NCBI RefSeq assembly: GCF_023573145.1
Contig: NZ_CP097635.1
Location: forward strand, 2,790,001 to 2,854,000
Source: Aquincola tertiaricarbonis
Lineage (GTDB): Bacteria > Pseudomonadota > Gammaproteobacteria > Burkholderiales > Burkholderiaceae_C
Direction: 5' to 3'
DNA: 64,000 nucleotides
In this document: positions 22,862 through 37,500 of the stretch, piece by piece
Layout: each line of letters opens with the position of its first letter
Numbering within the stretch: the stretch's first letter is position 1
The notes under the pieces: generated by a model
The model's database searches: none
Told to the model about the DNA's origin: nothing
Seen by the model: the letters and a program-made list of their open reading frames with translations, nothing else
Program-made: the position numbers and the translations under genes

Positions 22862-23296
22862 TCAACCGGGGATGCGGTCGAGCAGCAGCACGCTGCCTTC
22901 GACCGCGCGTATCACGTGCGGGCCGGGCTGCGGCGTGCCGCTGCCCACGTAGCGGCCGCTCCACAGCGAGCCGCGGTAGGGCAGGCGGGCATGGCCGCCG
23001 GGTTGCCAGGCGGGCACCTCGACCTGGGCGCCCACGTCCAGGTTCATCGCCGTGTCAGCGGCCGGCGCGGTGACCTGGCGGCGGCGGCGTGCGGCATACA
23101 GGGCTGCCACCGCACCCCCGCCCACCAGCGCGGCCACGGCGATCTGCAGGCCCAGCGGCGCACCCGCGTGCGCGGCCAACGCACCGGCTGCGGCGCCCAG
23201 CGCCATCATCAGCAGATAGAAGGTGGTGGTGGCCAGTTCCACGGCCACCAGCAGGCCCGTGATGAGCCACCACCAGGTGGGTGCAGTCCAGTCCAT
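22862..23296 (-). CDS. NfeD family membrane protein
   Basis: A 144-residue short-form NfeD. It starts MDWTAPTWWWLITGLLVAVELATTTFYLLMMALG with the conserved W-W and E in the first helix. Two more helices (GLQIAVAALVGGGAVAALYA) follow, then a C-terminal OB-fold of about 65 residues (NLDVGAQVEVPAWQPGGHARLPYRGSLWSGR). NfeD proteins assist SPFH partners in membrane organisation. The ATG at 23296 was chosen because it gives the family N-terminus. The gene is divergent from the decarboxylase gene, with 121 bases between. Confidence 0.9.
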   Translation of the reverse strand: MDWTAPTWWWLITGLLVAVELATTTFYLLMMALGAAAGALAAHAGAPLGLQIAVAALVGGGAVAALYAARRRRQVTAPAADTAMNLDVGAQVEVPAWQPGGHARLPYRGSLWSGRYVGSGTPQPGPHVIRAVEGSVLLLDRIPG

Positions 23297-23417
23297 GAGG
23301 CCTCCGGTCGTGGCCGGGCAGTGTAGCGACACGTGCACGCCCTACACTCCGCGCCTTTGCAGGGCTTGGACGCCCATTTCGCCACCGCCCGACCGGGGAC
23401 CACCAGGAGTTCCACGC

Positions 23418-25664
23418 ATGCTGCGTTTTCACTTTCCCATCGTCATCATCGACGAGGACTACCGGTCGGAGAACACGTCCGGCCTCGGCATCCGTGCGCT
23501 GGCGCAGGCCATCGAGCGCGAAGGCTTCGAAGTGCTGGGCGTCACCAGCTACGGCGACCTGTCTTCGTTCGCCCAGCAGCAAAGCCGCGCCTCGGCCTTC
23601 ATCCTGTCGATCGACGACGAGGAGTTCCAGGACGGCCCCGACCTCGACCCGGCGGTGCTGAACCTGCGCAAGTTCATCGAGGAGATCCGTCGCAAGAACG
23701 CGGACATCCCGATCTACCTGTATGGCGAGACGCGCACCTCGCAGCACATCCCGAACGACATCCTGCGCGAGCTGCACGGCTTCATCCACATGTTCGAGGA
23801 CACGCCGGAGTTCGTGGCCCGCCACATCATCCGCGAGGCGCGCAGCTACCTCGACGGCCTGGCGCCACCGTTCTTCAGCGCGCTGATGGACTATGCGCAG
23901 GACGGCTCGTACTCCTGGCACTGCCCCGGCCACTCGGGCGGCGTGGCCTTTCTCAAGAGCCCGGTGGGCCAGATGTTCCACCAGTTCTTCGGCGAGAACA
24001 TGCTGCGCGCCGACGTGTGCAACGCGGTGGAAGAGCTGGGCCAGCTGCTGGACCACACCGGCCCGGTGGCGCAGAGCGAGCGCAATGCGGCGCGCATCTT
24101 CAATGCCGACCACTGCTTCTTCGTGACCAACGGCACCAGCACCAGCAACAAGATGGTGTGGCACCACACGGTGGCGCCGGGTGACGTGGTGGTGGTGGAC
24201 CGTAACTGCCACAAGAGCATCCTGCACTCCATCATCATGACCGGTGCGGTGCCGGTGTTCCTGTCGCCCACGCGCAACCAGTACGGCATCATCGGCCCCA
24301 TCCCCGAGAGCGAGTTCTCGCCCGAGGCCATTCGCGCCAAGATCGCCGCCAACCCGCTGCTCAAGGGCGTGGACCCGGCCACGGTGAAGCCGCGCATCCT
24401 GACGCTGACGCAGAGCACCTACGACGGCGTGCTCTACAACACCGAGACCATCAAGGCCAAGCTCGACGGCTGGATCGACACCATCCACTTCGACGAAGCC
24501 TGGCTGCCGCACGCCGCCTTCCACAAGTTCTACGGCGCCTATCACGCGATGGGCAAGAACCGCACGCGGCCGAAGGAAGCGATGGTGTACGCCACGCAAA
24601 GCACCCACAAGCTGCTGGCCGGCCTGAGCCAGGCTTCGCAGGTGCTGGTGCAGGACGCTCAGAACCAGAAGCTGGACCGCCACCTCTTCAACGAGGCGTA
24701 CCTGATGCACACCAGCACCAGCCCGCAGTACGCCATCATCGCCAGCTGCGACGTGGCCGCCGCGATGATGGAGCCGCCCGGCGGCACCGCGCTGGTGGAA
24801 GAAAGCCTGTCGGAGGCGCTGGACTTCCGCCGCGCGATGCGCAAGGTGGAGAAGGACTACGGGCAGGACTGGTGGTTCACCGTCTGGGGCCCCGACCGGC
24901 TGACCGAAGACGGCATCGGCCGCCAGGACGACTGGGTGCTGCGTGCCAACGACAACTGGCACGGCTTCGGCAACCTGGCCACCAGCTTCAACATGCTCGA
25001 CCCGATCAAGAGCACGCTGATCACCCCGGGCCTGGACATCTCCGGCAAGTTCGCGCCCACGGGCATCCCGGCCAGCATCGTCACCAAGTTCCTGGCCGAG
25101 CACGGCGTGGTGGTGGAAAAGACGGGCCTGTACTCGTTCTTCATCATGTTCACCATCGGCATCACCAAGGGCCGCTGGAACACGCTGCTGACCGCGCTGC
25201 AGCAGTTCAAGGACGACTACGACAAGAACGCGCCGCTGTGGCGGGTGCTGCCCGACTTCGTGGCCGCGCATCCCACCTACGAGCGCATGGGCCTGCGCGA
25301 CCTCAGCCAGTCGGTGCACGAGGCGTATGCCAAGGGTGACATCGCGCGCCTGACGACGGAGATGTACCTGTCCAACCTCGACCCGGCGATGAAGCCGGCC
25401 GACGCCTATGCCCGCATCGCCCACCGCGACACCGAGCGGGTGTCGATCGACGAGCTGGAAGGCCGCATCACCACCTCGCTGCTGACGCCGTACCCGCCGG
25501 GCATTCCGCTGTTGATCCCGGGCGAGCGCTTCAACCGCAAGATCGTGGAGTACCTCAAGTTCGCCCGCGACTTCAACAAGCGCTTCCCGGGCTTCCACAC
25601 CGACGTGCACGGCCTGGTGGAAGAGAACGGCGAGGCTTACGTCGACTGCGTGAAGGCTGAATAA
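23418..25664 (+). CDS. Orn/Lys/Arg decarboxylase (probable arginine decarboxylase)
   Basis: A 748-residue PLP enzyme of the length of the AdiA/LdcC family. The ATG at 23418 follows AGGAG and begins MLRFHFPIVIIDEDY, a typical N-terminal wing domain (response-regulator-like, residues 1-125). The major domain includes SWHCPGHSGGVAFLKSPVG near residue 165, IHFDEAWLPHAAFHKFYG near 355 with the PLP-contacting aspartate, and QSTHKLLAGLSQASQ near 395 with the Schiff-base lysine. A C-terminal domain follows (ITTSLLTPYPPGIPLLIPGERF). It makes agmatine, cadaverine or putrescine; arginine is the most likely substrate, but motif reading cannot settle it. Its stop is one base from the end of the convergent gene. 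Confidence 0.88.
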   Translation: MLRFHFPIVIIDEDYRSENTSGLGIRALAQAIEREGFEVLGVTSYGDLSSFAQQQSRASAFILSIDDEEFQDGPDLDPAVLNLRKFIEEIRRKNADIPIYLYGETRTSQHIPNDILRELHGFIHMFEDTPEFVARHIIREARSYLDGLAPPFFSALMDYAQDGSYSWHCPGHSGGVAFLKSPVGQMFHQFFGENMLRADVCNAVEELGQLLDHTGPVAQSERNAARIFNADHCFFVTNGTSTSNKMVWHHTVAPGDVVVVDRNCHKSILHSIIMTGAVPVFLSPTRNQYGIIGPIPESEFSPEAIRAKIAANPLLKGVDPATVKPRILTLTQSTYDGVLYNTETIKAKLDGWIDTIHFDEAWLPHAAFHKFYGAYHAMGKNRTRPKEAMVYATQSTHKLLAGLSQASQVLVQDAQNQKLDRHLFNEAYLMHTSTSPQYAIIASCDVAAAMMEPPGGTALVEESLSEALDFRRAMRKVEKDYGQDWWFTVWGPDRLTEDGIGRQDDWVLRANDNWHGFGNLATSFNMLDPIKSTLITPGLDISGKFAPTGIPASIVTKFLAEHGVVVEKTGLYSFFIMFTIGITKGRWNTLLTALQQFKDDYDKNAPLWRVLPDFVAAHPTYERMGLRDLSQSVHEAYAKGDIARLTTEMYLSNLDPAMKPADAYARIAHRDTERVSIDELEGRITTSLLTPYPPGIPLLIPGERFNRKIVEYLKFARDFNKRFPGFHTDVHGLVEENGEAYVDCVKAE

Positions 25665-25665
25665 G

Positions 25666-27525
25666 TCAGACCACGTGTGAGATGAGGACGCCGGCGGCGG
25701 CCTTGCCCGCCGGTGTGGTGCCGGTGGGCGGCAGGCCGCCGTCGGGCTCGCGGCGTACCGCGATGCCGACGGCCATCATGTCCACCACCAGCAGGTGCAG
25801 GATGCGCGAGATCATCGACATGAAGCTCGACGCGTCTTCGCCATGGTCCACCGGCACGCACACCGTGGCCCGGCGCGACAGCGGCGAATGGCTGGCGGTG
25901 ATGGCGATGACCGCCGCCCCCCGCTCCAGCGCCACCGTGGCCGCGCGCACCAGCTCGGCCGGCTGGCCCGAGCTGCTGATGAACACCGTCACGTCCTGCG
26001 GGCCCAGCAGTTCGGCCGACAGCGCCTGCGTCGACAGGTCGGTGTGGGTGCTGGAAGGGATGCGGAAGCGGAACAGCTTGTGCTGCACGTCGGCCGCCAC
26101 CGCGGTGGAATTGCCGATCGCGTAGATCTCGACCCGGCGCGCGCCACGCAGCAGGCCGATGGCCCGGTCCACCGCCTCCACGTTCAGCGATTCGCGGAAC
26201 TGCATGATGGCCGAGATGGTGTTGTCCAGCACCTTGGCGCACAGGTCGGGCGTGGCGTCGTGGCGGCGCACCTGGGCACGCTGCACCGGGATGTTGCCGT
26301 TCAAACCTGAAGCGAGCTTGAGCTTGAAGTCGGCGAGCCCCTGCATGCCCAGCGTGCGGCAGAAGCGGATGACGGTGGGCTGGCTCACGTCGGCCATCTG
26401 CGCGATGGTGCCCACGGGGTCGTTCAGCATGGCCCGCGGATGGGCCAGCACGAAGTCGGCCACGCGTCCTTCGGCCGGCGACAGCGTGGGCCGGGCGGCC
26501 CGCACGCGATCGAGCAGGGGGTTGCCGGCATCGGCGCTGGGCAGGTGGTCGGACAGCAGCGACGACACGCCCAGGAAGGCCGGGTGCTCCGCCGTCACCA
26601 AGTAGGTGGGAATGCGGGCCACGTAGTTGGACAGCCGGCCCTTGTGCTCGAAGCGCTCACGGAAGCCCGAGCGCAGGAACAGCGGGCCCAGCCGCGGCAC
26701 GATGCCGCCGCCGATGTAGATGCCGCCGGTGGCGCCCAGCATCAGCGCCACGTTGGCTGCCACCGTGCCCAGCATGCGGCAGAAGCACTCCACCGCCTCG
26801 CGGCACAGCGCGTCGCTCTCGTCCATCGCGCGGCGCACGATCTCGGCGGCTTCCAGCTCGGTGATGGGCGCGCCGGCGTCGGCAGCCAGGGCGCGGTAGG
26901 TCAGCTCCAGCCCGGGGCCCGACACCAGCCGCTCGGCCGAGACGTGCAGGTGCTGCTTCCAGGCGAAGGCGAGGATCTTCATCTCGCGCTCGTCGGCGGG
27001 CGAAAAGCCGGCATGGCCGCCTTCGCTGGCCAGCGTGGACCAGCGATCGGCGCCGCTGGGCACCAGGCCCGAGACGCCCAGGCCGGTGCCGGGGCCGATG
27101 AGGCCGATGACGCCGTGTTCCTGCGGCTCGCCGCCGCCCACCTGCATGCGGCCTGCGGGGCCGATGTGGGGCAGGGCCATGGCCAGCGCAGTGAAGTTGT
27201 TGACCAGCAGCAGCGTGGCCAGCCCCAGCCGGTGCTGCGCATCGCGGATCGAAAACGCCCAGTCGCGGTTGATCATGCGCACCCGGTCGCCTTCGATCGG
27301 GTTGGCGATGGCCACCGCCGCATGCCGTGGCCGCAGCGCGGCGGGCAGGGTGTTGATGTAGTCCTGCACCACCTCCACGAAGCCGCTGAAGCTGGCGCAG
27401 GGCAGCACGCTCACATGCTCGAAGCGGCCAGACACCTGTTCCACGCAGAAGCGCGCATAGGTGGCGCCGATGTCGGCCAGCAGGCGGGGTGCACTGCGTG
27501 GCACGGGTGGGGGCGGTGAGCTCAT
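25666..27525 (-). CDS. glk: Bifunctional glucokinase / RpiR-family transcriptional regulator
   Basis: A 619-residue fusion. Residues 15-340 are a ROK-unrelated bacterial glucokinase: LLADIGATYARF (phosphate binding), VAIANPIEGDRVRMINRDWAFSI, LVNNFTALAMALP, GPGTGLGVSGLV and EGGHAGFSPADERE, the sugar-contacting segment. Residues about 350-425 are an RpiR helix-turn-helix (LSPAEGRVADFVLAHP, then DVSQPTVIRFCRTLGMQGLADFKLKLA), very like HexR. Residues 465-600 are a SIS sugar-phosphate-sensing domain (VEIYAIGNSTAVAADVQHKL, VFISSSGQPAELVRAA). This fused form is known from Burkholderiales. It phosphorylates glucose released from maltodextrins and senses a sugar phosphate. It is last in the maltodextrin operon, and HexR-like sites lie before the first gene. 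Confidence 0.92.
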   Translation of the reverse strand: MSSPPPPVPRSAPRLLADIGATYARFCVEQVSGRFEHVSVLPCASFSGFVEVVQDYINTLPAALRPRHAAVAIANPIEGDRVRMINRDWAFSIRDAQHRLGLATLLLVNNFTALAMALPHIGPAGRMQVGGGEPQEHGVIGLIGPGTGLGVSGLVPSGADRWSTLASEGGHAGFSPADEREMKILAFAWKQHLHVSAERLVSGPGLELTYRALAADAGAPITELEAAEIVRRAMDESDALCREAVECFCRMLGTVAANVALMLGATGGIYIGGGIVPRLGPLFLRSGFRERFEHKGRLSNYVARIPTYLVTAEHPAFLGVSSLLSDHLPSADAGNPLLDRVRAARPTLSPAEGRVADFVLAHPRAMLNDPVGTIAQMADVSQPTVIRFCRTLGMQGLADFKLKLASGLNGNIPVQRAQVRRHDATPDLCAKVLDNTISAIMQFRESLNVEAVDRAIGLLRGARRVEIYAIGNSTAVAADVQHKLFRFRIPSSTHTDLSTQALSAELLGPQDVTVFISSSGQPAELVRAATVALERGAAVIAITASHSPLSRRATVCVPVDHGEDASSFMSMISRILHLLVVDMMAVGIAVRREPDGGLPPTGTTPAGKAAAGVLISHVV

Positions 27526-27580
27526 CGTCGGGGCGGGCGTGGAAAGCGGGTTATCACTTTTAGCAGATGTCGCGCCGTCG

Positions 27581-29343
<1,763 letters not shown>

Positions 29344-29347
<4 letters not shown>

Positions 29348-30234
29348 CCCTTCAGGCCGCCCGAGGTCAGGCCCGAAACCATCCACTTCTGCGCCAGCAT
29401 GAACACCACCGTGATCGGCAGGCCCGACAGGATGGCCGCGGCGGCGAAGTCGCCCCACAGGTAGCGCTGCTCATACAGAAAGAGGCGCGAGCCGACGGCC
29501 AGCGTGAGCTTGCGCTCTTCGCTCAGCAGCACCGAGGCCACCGGGTACTCGATGATGGCGCCGATGAAGGCCAGCAGGAAGACCACCATCAGGATGGGCA
29601 CCGCCATCGGCAGCAGCACCAGGCGGAAGGCCTGCCACGGCGTGGCCCCATCCACCTTGGCGGCTTCTTCGATCTCGGCCGGGATGGTGTCGAAGTAGCC
29701 CTTGATGGTCCACACGTGCAGGCCGATGCCGCCGGCGTAGGCCAGCAGCAGCGACCAGTGGCTGTCGATGCCGAAGGCCGGGAAGATGCCGCCCAGGCGG
29801 TCGAACACGGTGTACAGCGCCACCAGGGCCAGCACGGCCGGGAACATCTGGATCATCATCAGCGCCGACAGCGCCTGTGCCTTGCCCATGAAGCGCATGC
29901 GGGCGAAGGCATAGGCCGCGGTGGTGGACAGCAGCAGCACGATCAGCGCCGACAGCGTGGCCACCTTGATCGAATTCCACAGCCACAGCAGCACGGGGAA
30001 GGGCGGCTGCACCACGCGGCCGTCGGCTTCGGTGTACGGAATGCCCAGCGCCAGCTTCCAGTGCTCCAGGCTGATCTGGTCGGGGATCAGGCTGCCGCTG
30101 GCGAAGTTGCCCGGCCGCAGCGAGATCGACAGGATCATCAGGAACGGGAAGATCACCAGCGCGATGAGGCACACCATGAACACATGGGCGGCCACCACGC
30201 GCCAGCGGTGCGATTTGTCGAGCACCATGGCCAT
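29344..30234 (-). CDS. malG: Maltose/maltodextrin ABC transporter permease MalG
   Basis: A 296-residue membrane protein with six predicted helices, the length of E. coli MalG. The EAA loop that contacts the ATPase reads [27 protein letters not shown] near residue 190. [28 protein letters not shown] near 120 and the C-terminal [14 protein letters not shown] are MalG signatures. The start (30234) is two bases beyond the malF stop, with 30228 as alternative. It forms the inner-membrane channel with MalF. The order malE-malF-malG is as in enteric bacteria, but malK and the hydrolases are arranged differently. Confidence 0.95.
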
Positions 30235-30236
30235 GG

Positions 30237-31799
<1,563 letters not shown>

Positions 31800-31831
31800 G
31801 CTGCTGGCTGGCGCTCCGCTGCCTGAATCGC

Positions 31832-33031
31832 TTACTTGGCGGTGATGCGCTTGGCGGCGGCGTCGAGCGCGGCCTTGGGCGTCTGACGACCCTCGGTCAC
31901 GTTCTGCAGCGCCGATTGCATCGACGACCAGAAGCGGCCCATCTCGGGGTTGTTGGGCATCGGCGTGCCGTCCTGCGCGCTGGCCATCGTCGCCTGGATG
32001 TTGGGGTTGGACTTCAGCTGGTCGTAGAAGGCCTTGGAGGCCGGCACGCCCAGCGGCACGTCGTCGTCGATGGCCTTCAGGCCGGCGGGCGTGAGCATGT
32101 AGTTCTCGATGAACTCCACCGCCACGTCGCGGTTGGGCGAGGCCTTGGAGATCATCGCGCCCAGCACGCCCACGTACGGCGTGGCCTTGGCACCGGCCAC
32201 GGTCGGGATCTTGGCCACGCCGAAGTTGATCTTCGACTTGCGCAGGTTGTCCCACGACCAGGGGCCGTTGATCATCATCGCCACCTTGCCCTGGTTGACG
32301 CCGGAGTCCATGTCGGCATAGGCCGCGCCCTTGGGCATCACGCCGTCCTTGACCATCTGGGCCAGCAGCTCGGCGCCCTTGAGCGCGCCGGCATTGGCCA
32401 CGCCGGTGTCGGTGGCGTCGTAGGTGCCGTCACCCTTGGCCTTGAAGGCATAGCCGCCGTTGGCGCCCAGCAGCGGCCAGGTGAAGTAGGTGTTGGTGTA
32501 GTCCCAGAGGATGGCCTTCTTGCCCTGGGCCGACAGCTTCTTGTCCAGCGCGATCACTTCCTCGAAGGTCTTGGGCGGCGTGGGCACGAGGTCCTTGTTG
32601 TAGACCAGGGCCACGGCCTCGATCGACACCGGGTAGCCCCAGGTCTTGCCGCCGATGGTGAAGGCCTTCCAGCCCAGCGGATCGATGTCGGCCTGCACCT
32701 TCTTCGACGGGGTGACGGGCTGCAGCAGGCCGGCGCCCAGCCATTCGCCGACGCGGTCGTGCGGCCAGATCCAGATGTCCGGGCCCTTGCCGGCCGCGGC
32801 AGCCTGCTGGAACTTGTTGGGCGCGTCTTCCGGGTGCTCCACCACCACCTGCACGCCGGTCTTCTTGGTGAACTCTTCGCCCACCTTGGCCAGGCCGTTG
32901 TAGCCCTTGTCGCCGTTGATCCAGATCAGCAGCTTGCCGGGCTCGGCGGCCTGGGCCAGGCCGGCGGCGCCGGCCAGCGTGAGGGCGGCGGCCGCGGCGA
33001 CGAGCCGGATGCGTTGACGTTGGATGGTCAT
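31832..33031 (-). CDS. malE: Maltodextrin-binding protein MalE
   Basis: A 399-residue periplasmic solute-binding protein. The ATG at 33031 follows GGAGAGAGAC. A signal peptide ([21 protein letters not shown]) precedes the mature start [37 protein letters not shown], which is very close to E. coli MalE. Later landmarks are [72 protein letters not shown] and [25 protein letters not shown]. It binds maltose and longer maltodextrins and delivers them to MalFGK. It sits between malK and malF in the operon. Confidence 0.95.
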   Translation of the reverse strand: MTIQRQRIRLVAAAAALTLAGAAGLAQAAEPGKLLIWINGDKGYNGLAKVGEEFTKKTGVQVVVEHPEDAPNKFQQAAAAGKGPDIWIWPHDRVGEWLGAGLLQPVTPSKKVQADIDPLGWKAFTIGGKTWGYPVSIEAVALVYNKDLVPTPPKTFEEVIALDKKLSAQGKKAILWDYTNTYFTWPLLGANGGYAFKAKGDGTYDATDTGVANAGALKGAELLAQMVKDGVMPKGAAYADMDSGVNQGKVAMMINGPWSWDNLRKSKINFGVAKIPTVAGAKATPYVGVLGAMISKASPNRDVAVEFIENYMLTPAGLKAIDDDVPLGVPASKAFYDQLKSNPNIQATMASAQDGTPMPNNPEMGRFWSSMQSALQNVTEGRQTPKAALDAAAKRITAK

Positions 33032-33073
33032 GTCTCTCTCCTTGGTGAGGGTGGGAAGTGGCCGGCGCCCGGG

Positions 33074-34177
<1,104 letters not shown>

Positions 34178-34187
34178 CGGCTTCGGT

Positions 34188-35846
34188 TCAGTCCAGCAGA
34201 TTTTGGAAGCAGGCGCCCCAGGCGGGCAGGTGGAAGGTGGCGCCGTCGCGCTCACCGGTCTGCGTGGGGCCAAAGCCATGCCCGCGCAGGGGCTGGCCGG
34301 CGGGCGCCCCGGGCAGCGAGACCGTCACCGGCTCACGGCCCAGGTTGAACACGGCCAGCACGCGCTGGCCACCGCCTTCGGCGCGGCGCTCGATGGCCAG
34401 CACCGGCTCGGGCGCGTCCAGGAAGCGCATGTCGCCGTCGAGCAGCGCGGGCTGCTGCTTGCGCCAGGCCAGGAAGCGGCGCGCGAAGTTCAGCACCGAG
34501 TCGGGGTCGTCGTTGTTGACGTCCACCGCCAGGTCCACGTGCTCCTGCGGCACCGGCAGCCAGGGGGCGTGGGCCGGCACGCGGCTGAAGCCGGCGTCGG
34601 GCAGCGAATGCACCCAGGGCATGGGCGTGCGGCAGCCGTCGCGGCCCTTGAACTCGGGCCAGAAGGCCAGGCCGTAGGGGTCGCGCAGGCGCTCATAGGC
34701 CACGTCGGCCTCGGGCAGGCCCAGCTCGTCGCCCTGGTACCAGCAGGCGCTGCCGCGCAGGCTCAGCAGCACGGCCATGGCCAGCTTGTTGTAGTGGGCC
34801 GGCGCGTCGGCGCCGCCCCAGCGGCTGCGCACCCGCATCACGTCGTGGTTGCCCACCGACCAGCAGGGCCAGCCGTCGGTCAGCGCCTGTTCCAGCTCGC
34901 TCACCTGGCTGCGGATGTAGCCGGCGCTGCTGTCGGTGGTCAACAGGTTGAAGCCATAGGCCATGTGCAGCTTGTTGCCGCCCGAGGTGTAGGCCGCCAT
35001 GGTGGCCAGCGTGTTGTCGCAGCCCACTTCGCCCAGGCTGGCGGCGCCGTGTTCGTTCAGCAGCGCGCGCAGCTGTTCGAGGAAACGCAGATTCTCCGGC
35101 TGCGTCTTGTCGTACAGGTGGCGCTGCATGCCGTAGGGGTTGCTGTCCTGCACCGACTTGGTGTCGCGCACCTCGGCCGGCGGGTTGTCGCGCAGCTGCC
35201 GGTCGTGGAAGTGGAAGTTGCAGGCGTCGAAGCGGAAGCCGTCCACGCCGCGCTGCAGCCAGAAGCGCACGTCGTCCAGCAGCTGCTGCTGCACGGCTTC
35301 GCAATGGAAATTCAGGTCGGGCTGGCTGATCAGGAAGTTGTGCAGGTAGTACTGCCGGCGCCGGGCGTCCCATTGCCAGGCCGAGCCACCGAACACGCTC
35401 AGCCAGTTGTTGGGCGGGGTGCCGTCGGGGCGCGGGTCGGCCCACACGTACCAGTCGGCCTTGGCGTTGTGGCGATTGGCGCGGCTTTCCTTGAACCAGG
35501 CCGATTCGTCGGAGGTGTGCGAGAGCACCTGGTCGATCACCACCTTCAGGCCCAGCGCATGGGCGCGTTCCACCAGGCGGTCGAAGTCGGCCAGCGTGCC
35601 GAACATCGGGTCGACGTCGCGGTAGTCGCTGATGTCGTAGCCGAAGTCCTTCATCGGCGAGCGGAAGAACGGCGATATCCAGATCGCGTCCACGCCCAGG
35701 TCGGCGATGTAGGAGAGCCGATCGATGATGCCCGGCAGGTCGCCGACGCCGTCGCCGTCATGGTCGGCGAAGCTGCGGGGATAGATCTGGTAGATGACCC
35801 CGCCGCGCCACCAGGGGCGTTGCGGGCCGGAGGAGGTCAGGCTCAT
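34188..35846 (-). CDS. GH13 alpha-glucosidase
   Basis: A 552-residue cytoplasmic glycosidase with no signal peptide. It starts near [29 protein letters not shown], the hallmark of GH13 alpha-glucosidases and oligo-1,6-glucosidases. The conserved regions are [17 protein letters not shown] near residue 110, [16 protein letters not shown] near 200 (nucleophile Asp), SLGEVGCDN near 270 (acid/base Glu) and [15 protein letters not shown] near 325. It would split imported maltodextrins into glucose for the glucokinase at the end of the same operon. Specificity between alpha-1,4 and alpha-1,6 bonds cannot be judged safely here. Confidence 0.9.
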   Translation of the reverse strand: MSLTSSGPQRPWWRGGVIYQIYPRSFADHDGDGVGDLPGIIDRLSYIADLGVDAIWISPFFRSPMKDFGYDISDYRDVDPMFGTLADFDRLVERAHALGLKVVIDQVLSHTSDESAWFKESRANRHNAKADWYVWADPRPDGTPPNNWLSVFGGSAWQWDARRRQYYLHNFLISQPDLNFHCEAVQQQLLDDVRFWLQRGVDGFRFDACNFHFHDRQLRDNPPAEVRDTKSVQDSNPYGMQRHLYDKTQPENLRFLEQLRALLNEHGAASLGEVGCDNTLATMAAYTSGGNKLHMAYGFNLLTTDSSAGYIRSQVSELEQALTDGWPCWSVGNHDVMRVRSRWGGADAPAHYNKLAMAVLLSLRGSACWYQGDELGLPEADVAYERLRDPYGLAFWPEFKGRDGCRTPMPWVHSLPDAGFSRVPAHAPWLPVPQEHVDLAVDVNNDDPDSVLNFARRFLAWRKQQPALLDGDMRFLDAPEPVLAIERRAEGGGQRVLAVFNLGREPVTVSLPGAPAGQPLRGHGFGPTQTGERDGATFHLPAWGACFQNLLD

Positions 35847-35948
35847 CGATGCAGCGGAAAAGGAAGTCGGAAGGCGCGCGGCCGCCATCGGTGGCGGCGG
35901 CCGCGGCCAGGGTACCGCGGCGCCCGGGTCAGGCGCTGCGGCGGTGGA

Positions 35949-37205
35949 TCACCACCAGGCTTCGACCTGGATGCCGTAGGTCAGCCCGTTGGTCTTGCTG
36001 CCGAACACGCCGTTGGTGCCGGCGCCGTTGGCGGCGTCGTTCCACTTGGCGTAGGTAACGAAGGTGCGGAAAACCGGGCGCGACCAGAAGCCGGGGGCCA
36101 GGGCGACTTGCGGCGCCACGGTCAGCTTGGTCAGGTGGGCGGTGTCCTTGCCATCGGTCTTCACGCGGTCGTAACCCAGTTCGGTCGCGATGCTGAAGTA
36201 GTTGTTGATCTGGTACTGCGGGCGCACGCCAGCGGTGAACCACGAGGTCTTGGGCTGGTTGTCCAGCTTGACGTGCGAGTAGCCGGCGGTGGCCATGGCC
36301 GACCACGGCGAGCCGCTCGGGGCGATGTAGAGCTGGTCGACCACGCGCCAGCTGGAGCCCTTGATGTCGTCGGTGGCGTCGCGGTAGTTGTTGACGCTGG
36401 AGTCGCCGGCGCCGGCGTCCTTGCCCAGCACCAGGGCCAGCTTGTTGAAGCCGCCCATGATGCCGGTCTGCTTGTGCTCTGCGAACAGCAGGAAGCCGCT
36501 GCCTTCGCCGCGGCTGCTGTTGCCCGCGCTGGTGCCCTTCATGGCCACCGCTTCGAATTCCAGCGTGCCGCCCGGGTTCACCGGCAGGTCATACAGGCGT
36601 GCCGAGAAGCGGCTGGTGTTCAGGCCGTTGACGGTGTCCGTCACCAGCGTGTCGTCGCCCTTGCTGTGGTACGAGAAGGCCATCTTGGCGCTGCCGACCG
36701 CGATGTCCTCGATGCCGCCGCCCAGGCCGCTGTTGTTCCAGTAGTAGTAGTCGTTGATGTGGACGTCATGGCGGTTGTAGTACCGCTTGCCGATCCAGAT
36801 GCTGGCCTTTTGCAGGGCGCCAGGGCCGAAGAAGCCGCCGGCCTCGAAGTAGTTCTGGCGGCTGGCCAGGTCGAACTTGTCGCCCTTGGAGCTTTCGTAG
36901 TCCGAAGCGGCGTTGTTCTCGACCAGCGCCAGCATCAGGTTGTACTTGGCCCAGGTGCCGTCGCTCTTGCCGAACGGCATGATGAACTGGCTCTCGGCGT
37001 AGGTTTCGCACTCGTTGCCCAGGCGGTACTTGGCGCCTGCGCCCGGCAGGCCGAAGCAGACCTGCTTGCCACCTTCGGTGGAACCGCCGGTGCCCGTGCG
37101 GACATAGCCCTTGTACTCCAGGCCCTGTGCGGACACCGGGCTCACGGCGCCCATGGCAGCCGCCGACGCGGCCGCCGCGGCGACCCACTTCATACGCATC
37201 TTCAT
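35949..37205 (-). CDS. lamB: Maltoporin (LamB family)
   Basis: A 418-residue outer-membrane porin. The start at 37205 follows GAGGAGAGAAA, and a signal peptide ([21 protein letters not shown]) precedes the mature sequence. GLEYKGYVRTGTGGSTEGGKQVCFGLPGAGAKYRLGNECETYAESQF is the typical LamB opening with two cysteines. IGKRYYNRHDVHINDYYYWNNSGLGGGIEDI is the greasy-slide/porin signature, and the protein ends in an aromatic strand (GIQVEAWW). It lets maltodextrins through the outer membrane. First gene of the minus-strand maltodextrin operon; its promoter overlaps a palindromic operator at 37231-37245. Confidence 0.93.
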   Translation of the reverse strand: MKMRMKWVAAAAASAAAMGAVSPVSAQGLEYKGYVRTGTGGSTEGGKQVCFGLPGAGAKYRLGNECETYAESQFIMPFGKSDGTWAKYNLMLALVENNAASDYESSKGDKFDLASRQNYFEAGGFFGPGALQKASIWIGKRYYNRHDVHINDYYYWNNSGLGGGIEDIAVGSAKMAFSYHSKGDDTLVTDTVNGLNTSRFSARLYDLPVNPGGTLEFEAVAMKGTSAGNSSRGEGSGFLLFAEHKQTGIMGGFNKLALVLGKDAGAGDSSVNNYRDATDDIKGSSWRVVDQLYIAPSGSPWSAMATAGYSHVKLDNQPKTSWFTAGVRPQYQINNYFSIATELGYDRVKTDGKDTAHLTKLTVAPQVALAPGFWSRPVFRTFVTYAKWNDAANGAGTNGVFGSKTNGLTYGIQVEAWW

Positions 37206-37228
37206 CGCTTTCTCTCCTCGGGTGGTCA

Positions 37229-37256
37229 CGTGTAGCAACACTACATGGCTGTCCAA
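37229..37256 (-). promoter_or_regulatory. Probable lamB operon promoter
   Basis: On the minus strand, TTGGAC (37256-37251) and TACACG (37234-37229) are 16 bases apart, upstream of the lamB ribosome-binding site. The first TGTAG-N5-CTACA palindrome lies in the spacer and the -10 element, as expected for repression. Confidence 0.4.
37231..37245. promoter_or_regulatory. HexR/RpiR-like operator 1
   Basis: TGTAGCAACACTACA is a perfect TGTAG-N5-CTACA palindrome, of the kind bound by HexR-type RpiR regulators. It overlaps the likely lamB -10 region. The fused Glk-RpiR protein at the end of the operon is the obvious candidate binder. Confidence 0.55.
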
Positions 37257-37278
37257 CTCAGCCGACGGCGCGACTGTA

Positions 37279-37293
37279 CGTAGCAAAACTACA
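37279..37293. promoter_or_regulatory. HexR/RpiR-like operator 2
   Basis: CGTAGCAAAACTACA differs by one base from the TGTAG-N5-CTACA palindrome. It lies 48 bases from operator 1, upstream of the likely lamB -35 element. Confidence 0.5.
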
Positions 37294-37401
37294 CAGAGTC
37301 ACCGGGGAAAGTCCTCAGTCGATTACACAACAGTTACGCGGGAAAACCCGGTGCTTAGACGCAGCTTCGCTTGGCTACCCTCCACGCGCACGAGGCAAAG
37401 A

Positions 37402-37416
37402 TGTAGCTTGACTACG
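37402..37416. promoter_or_regulatory. HexR/RpiR-like operator 3
   Basis: TGTAGCTTGACTACG differs by one base from the consensus palindrome. It lies nearer the divergent gene at 37501. A further half site, TGTAGTTATGTAC, is at 37432-37444. Both divergent genes may therefore share one regulator. Confidence 0.45.
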
Positions 37417-37500
37417 TAGCAGACTCTGCGGTGTAGTTATGTACTTTTGGAACATCGGTGCGCGGCCAAGACCCGTTGCACCCGCTGGGAGACACACGCG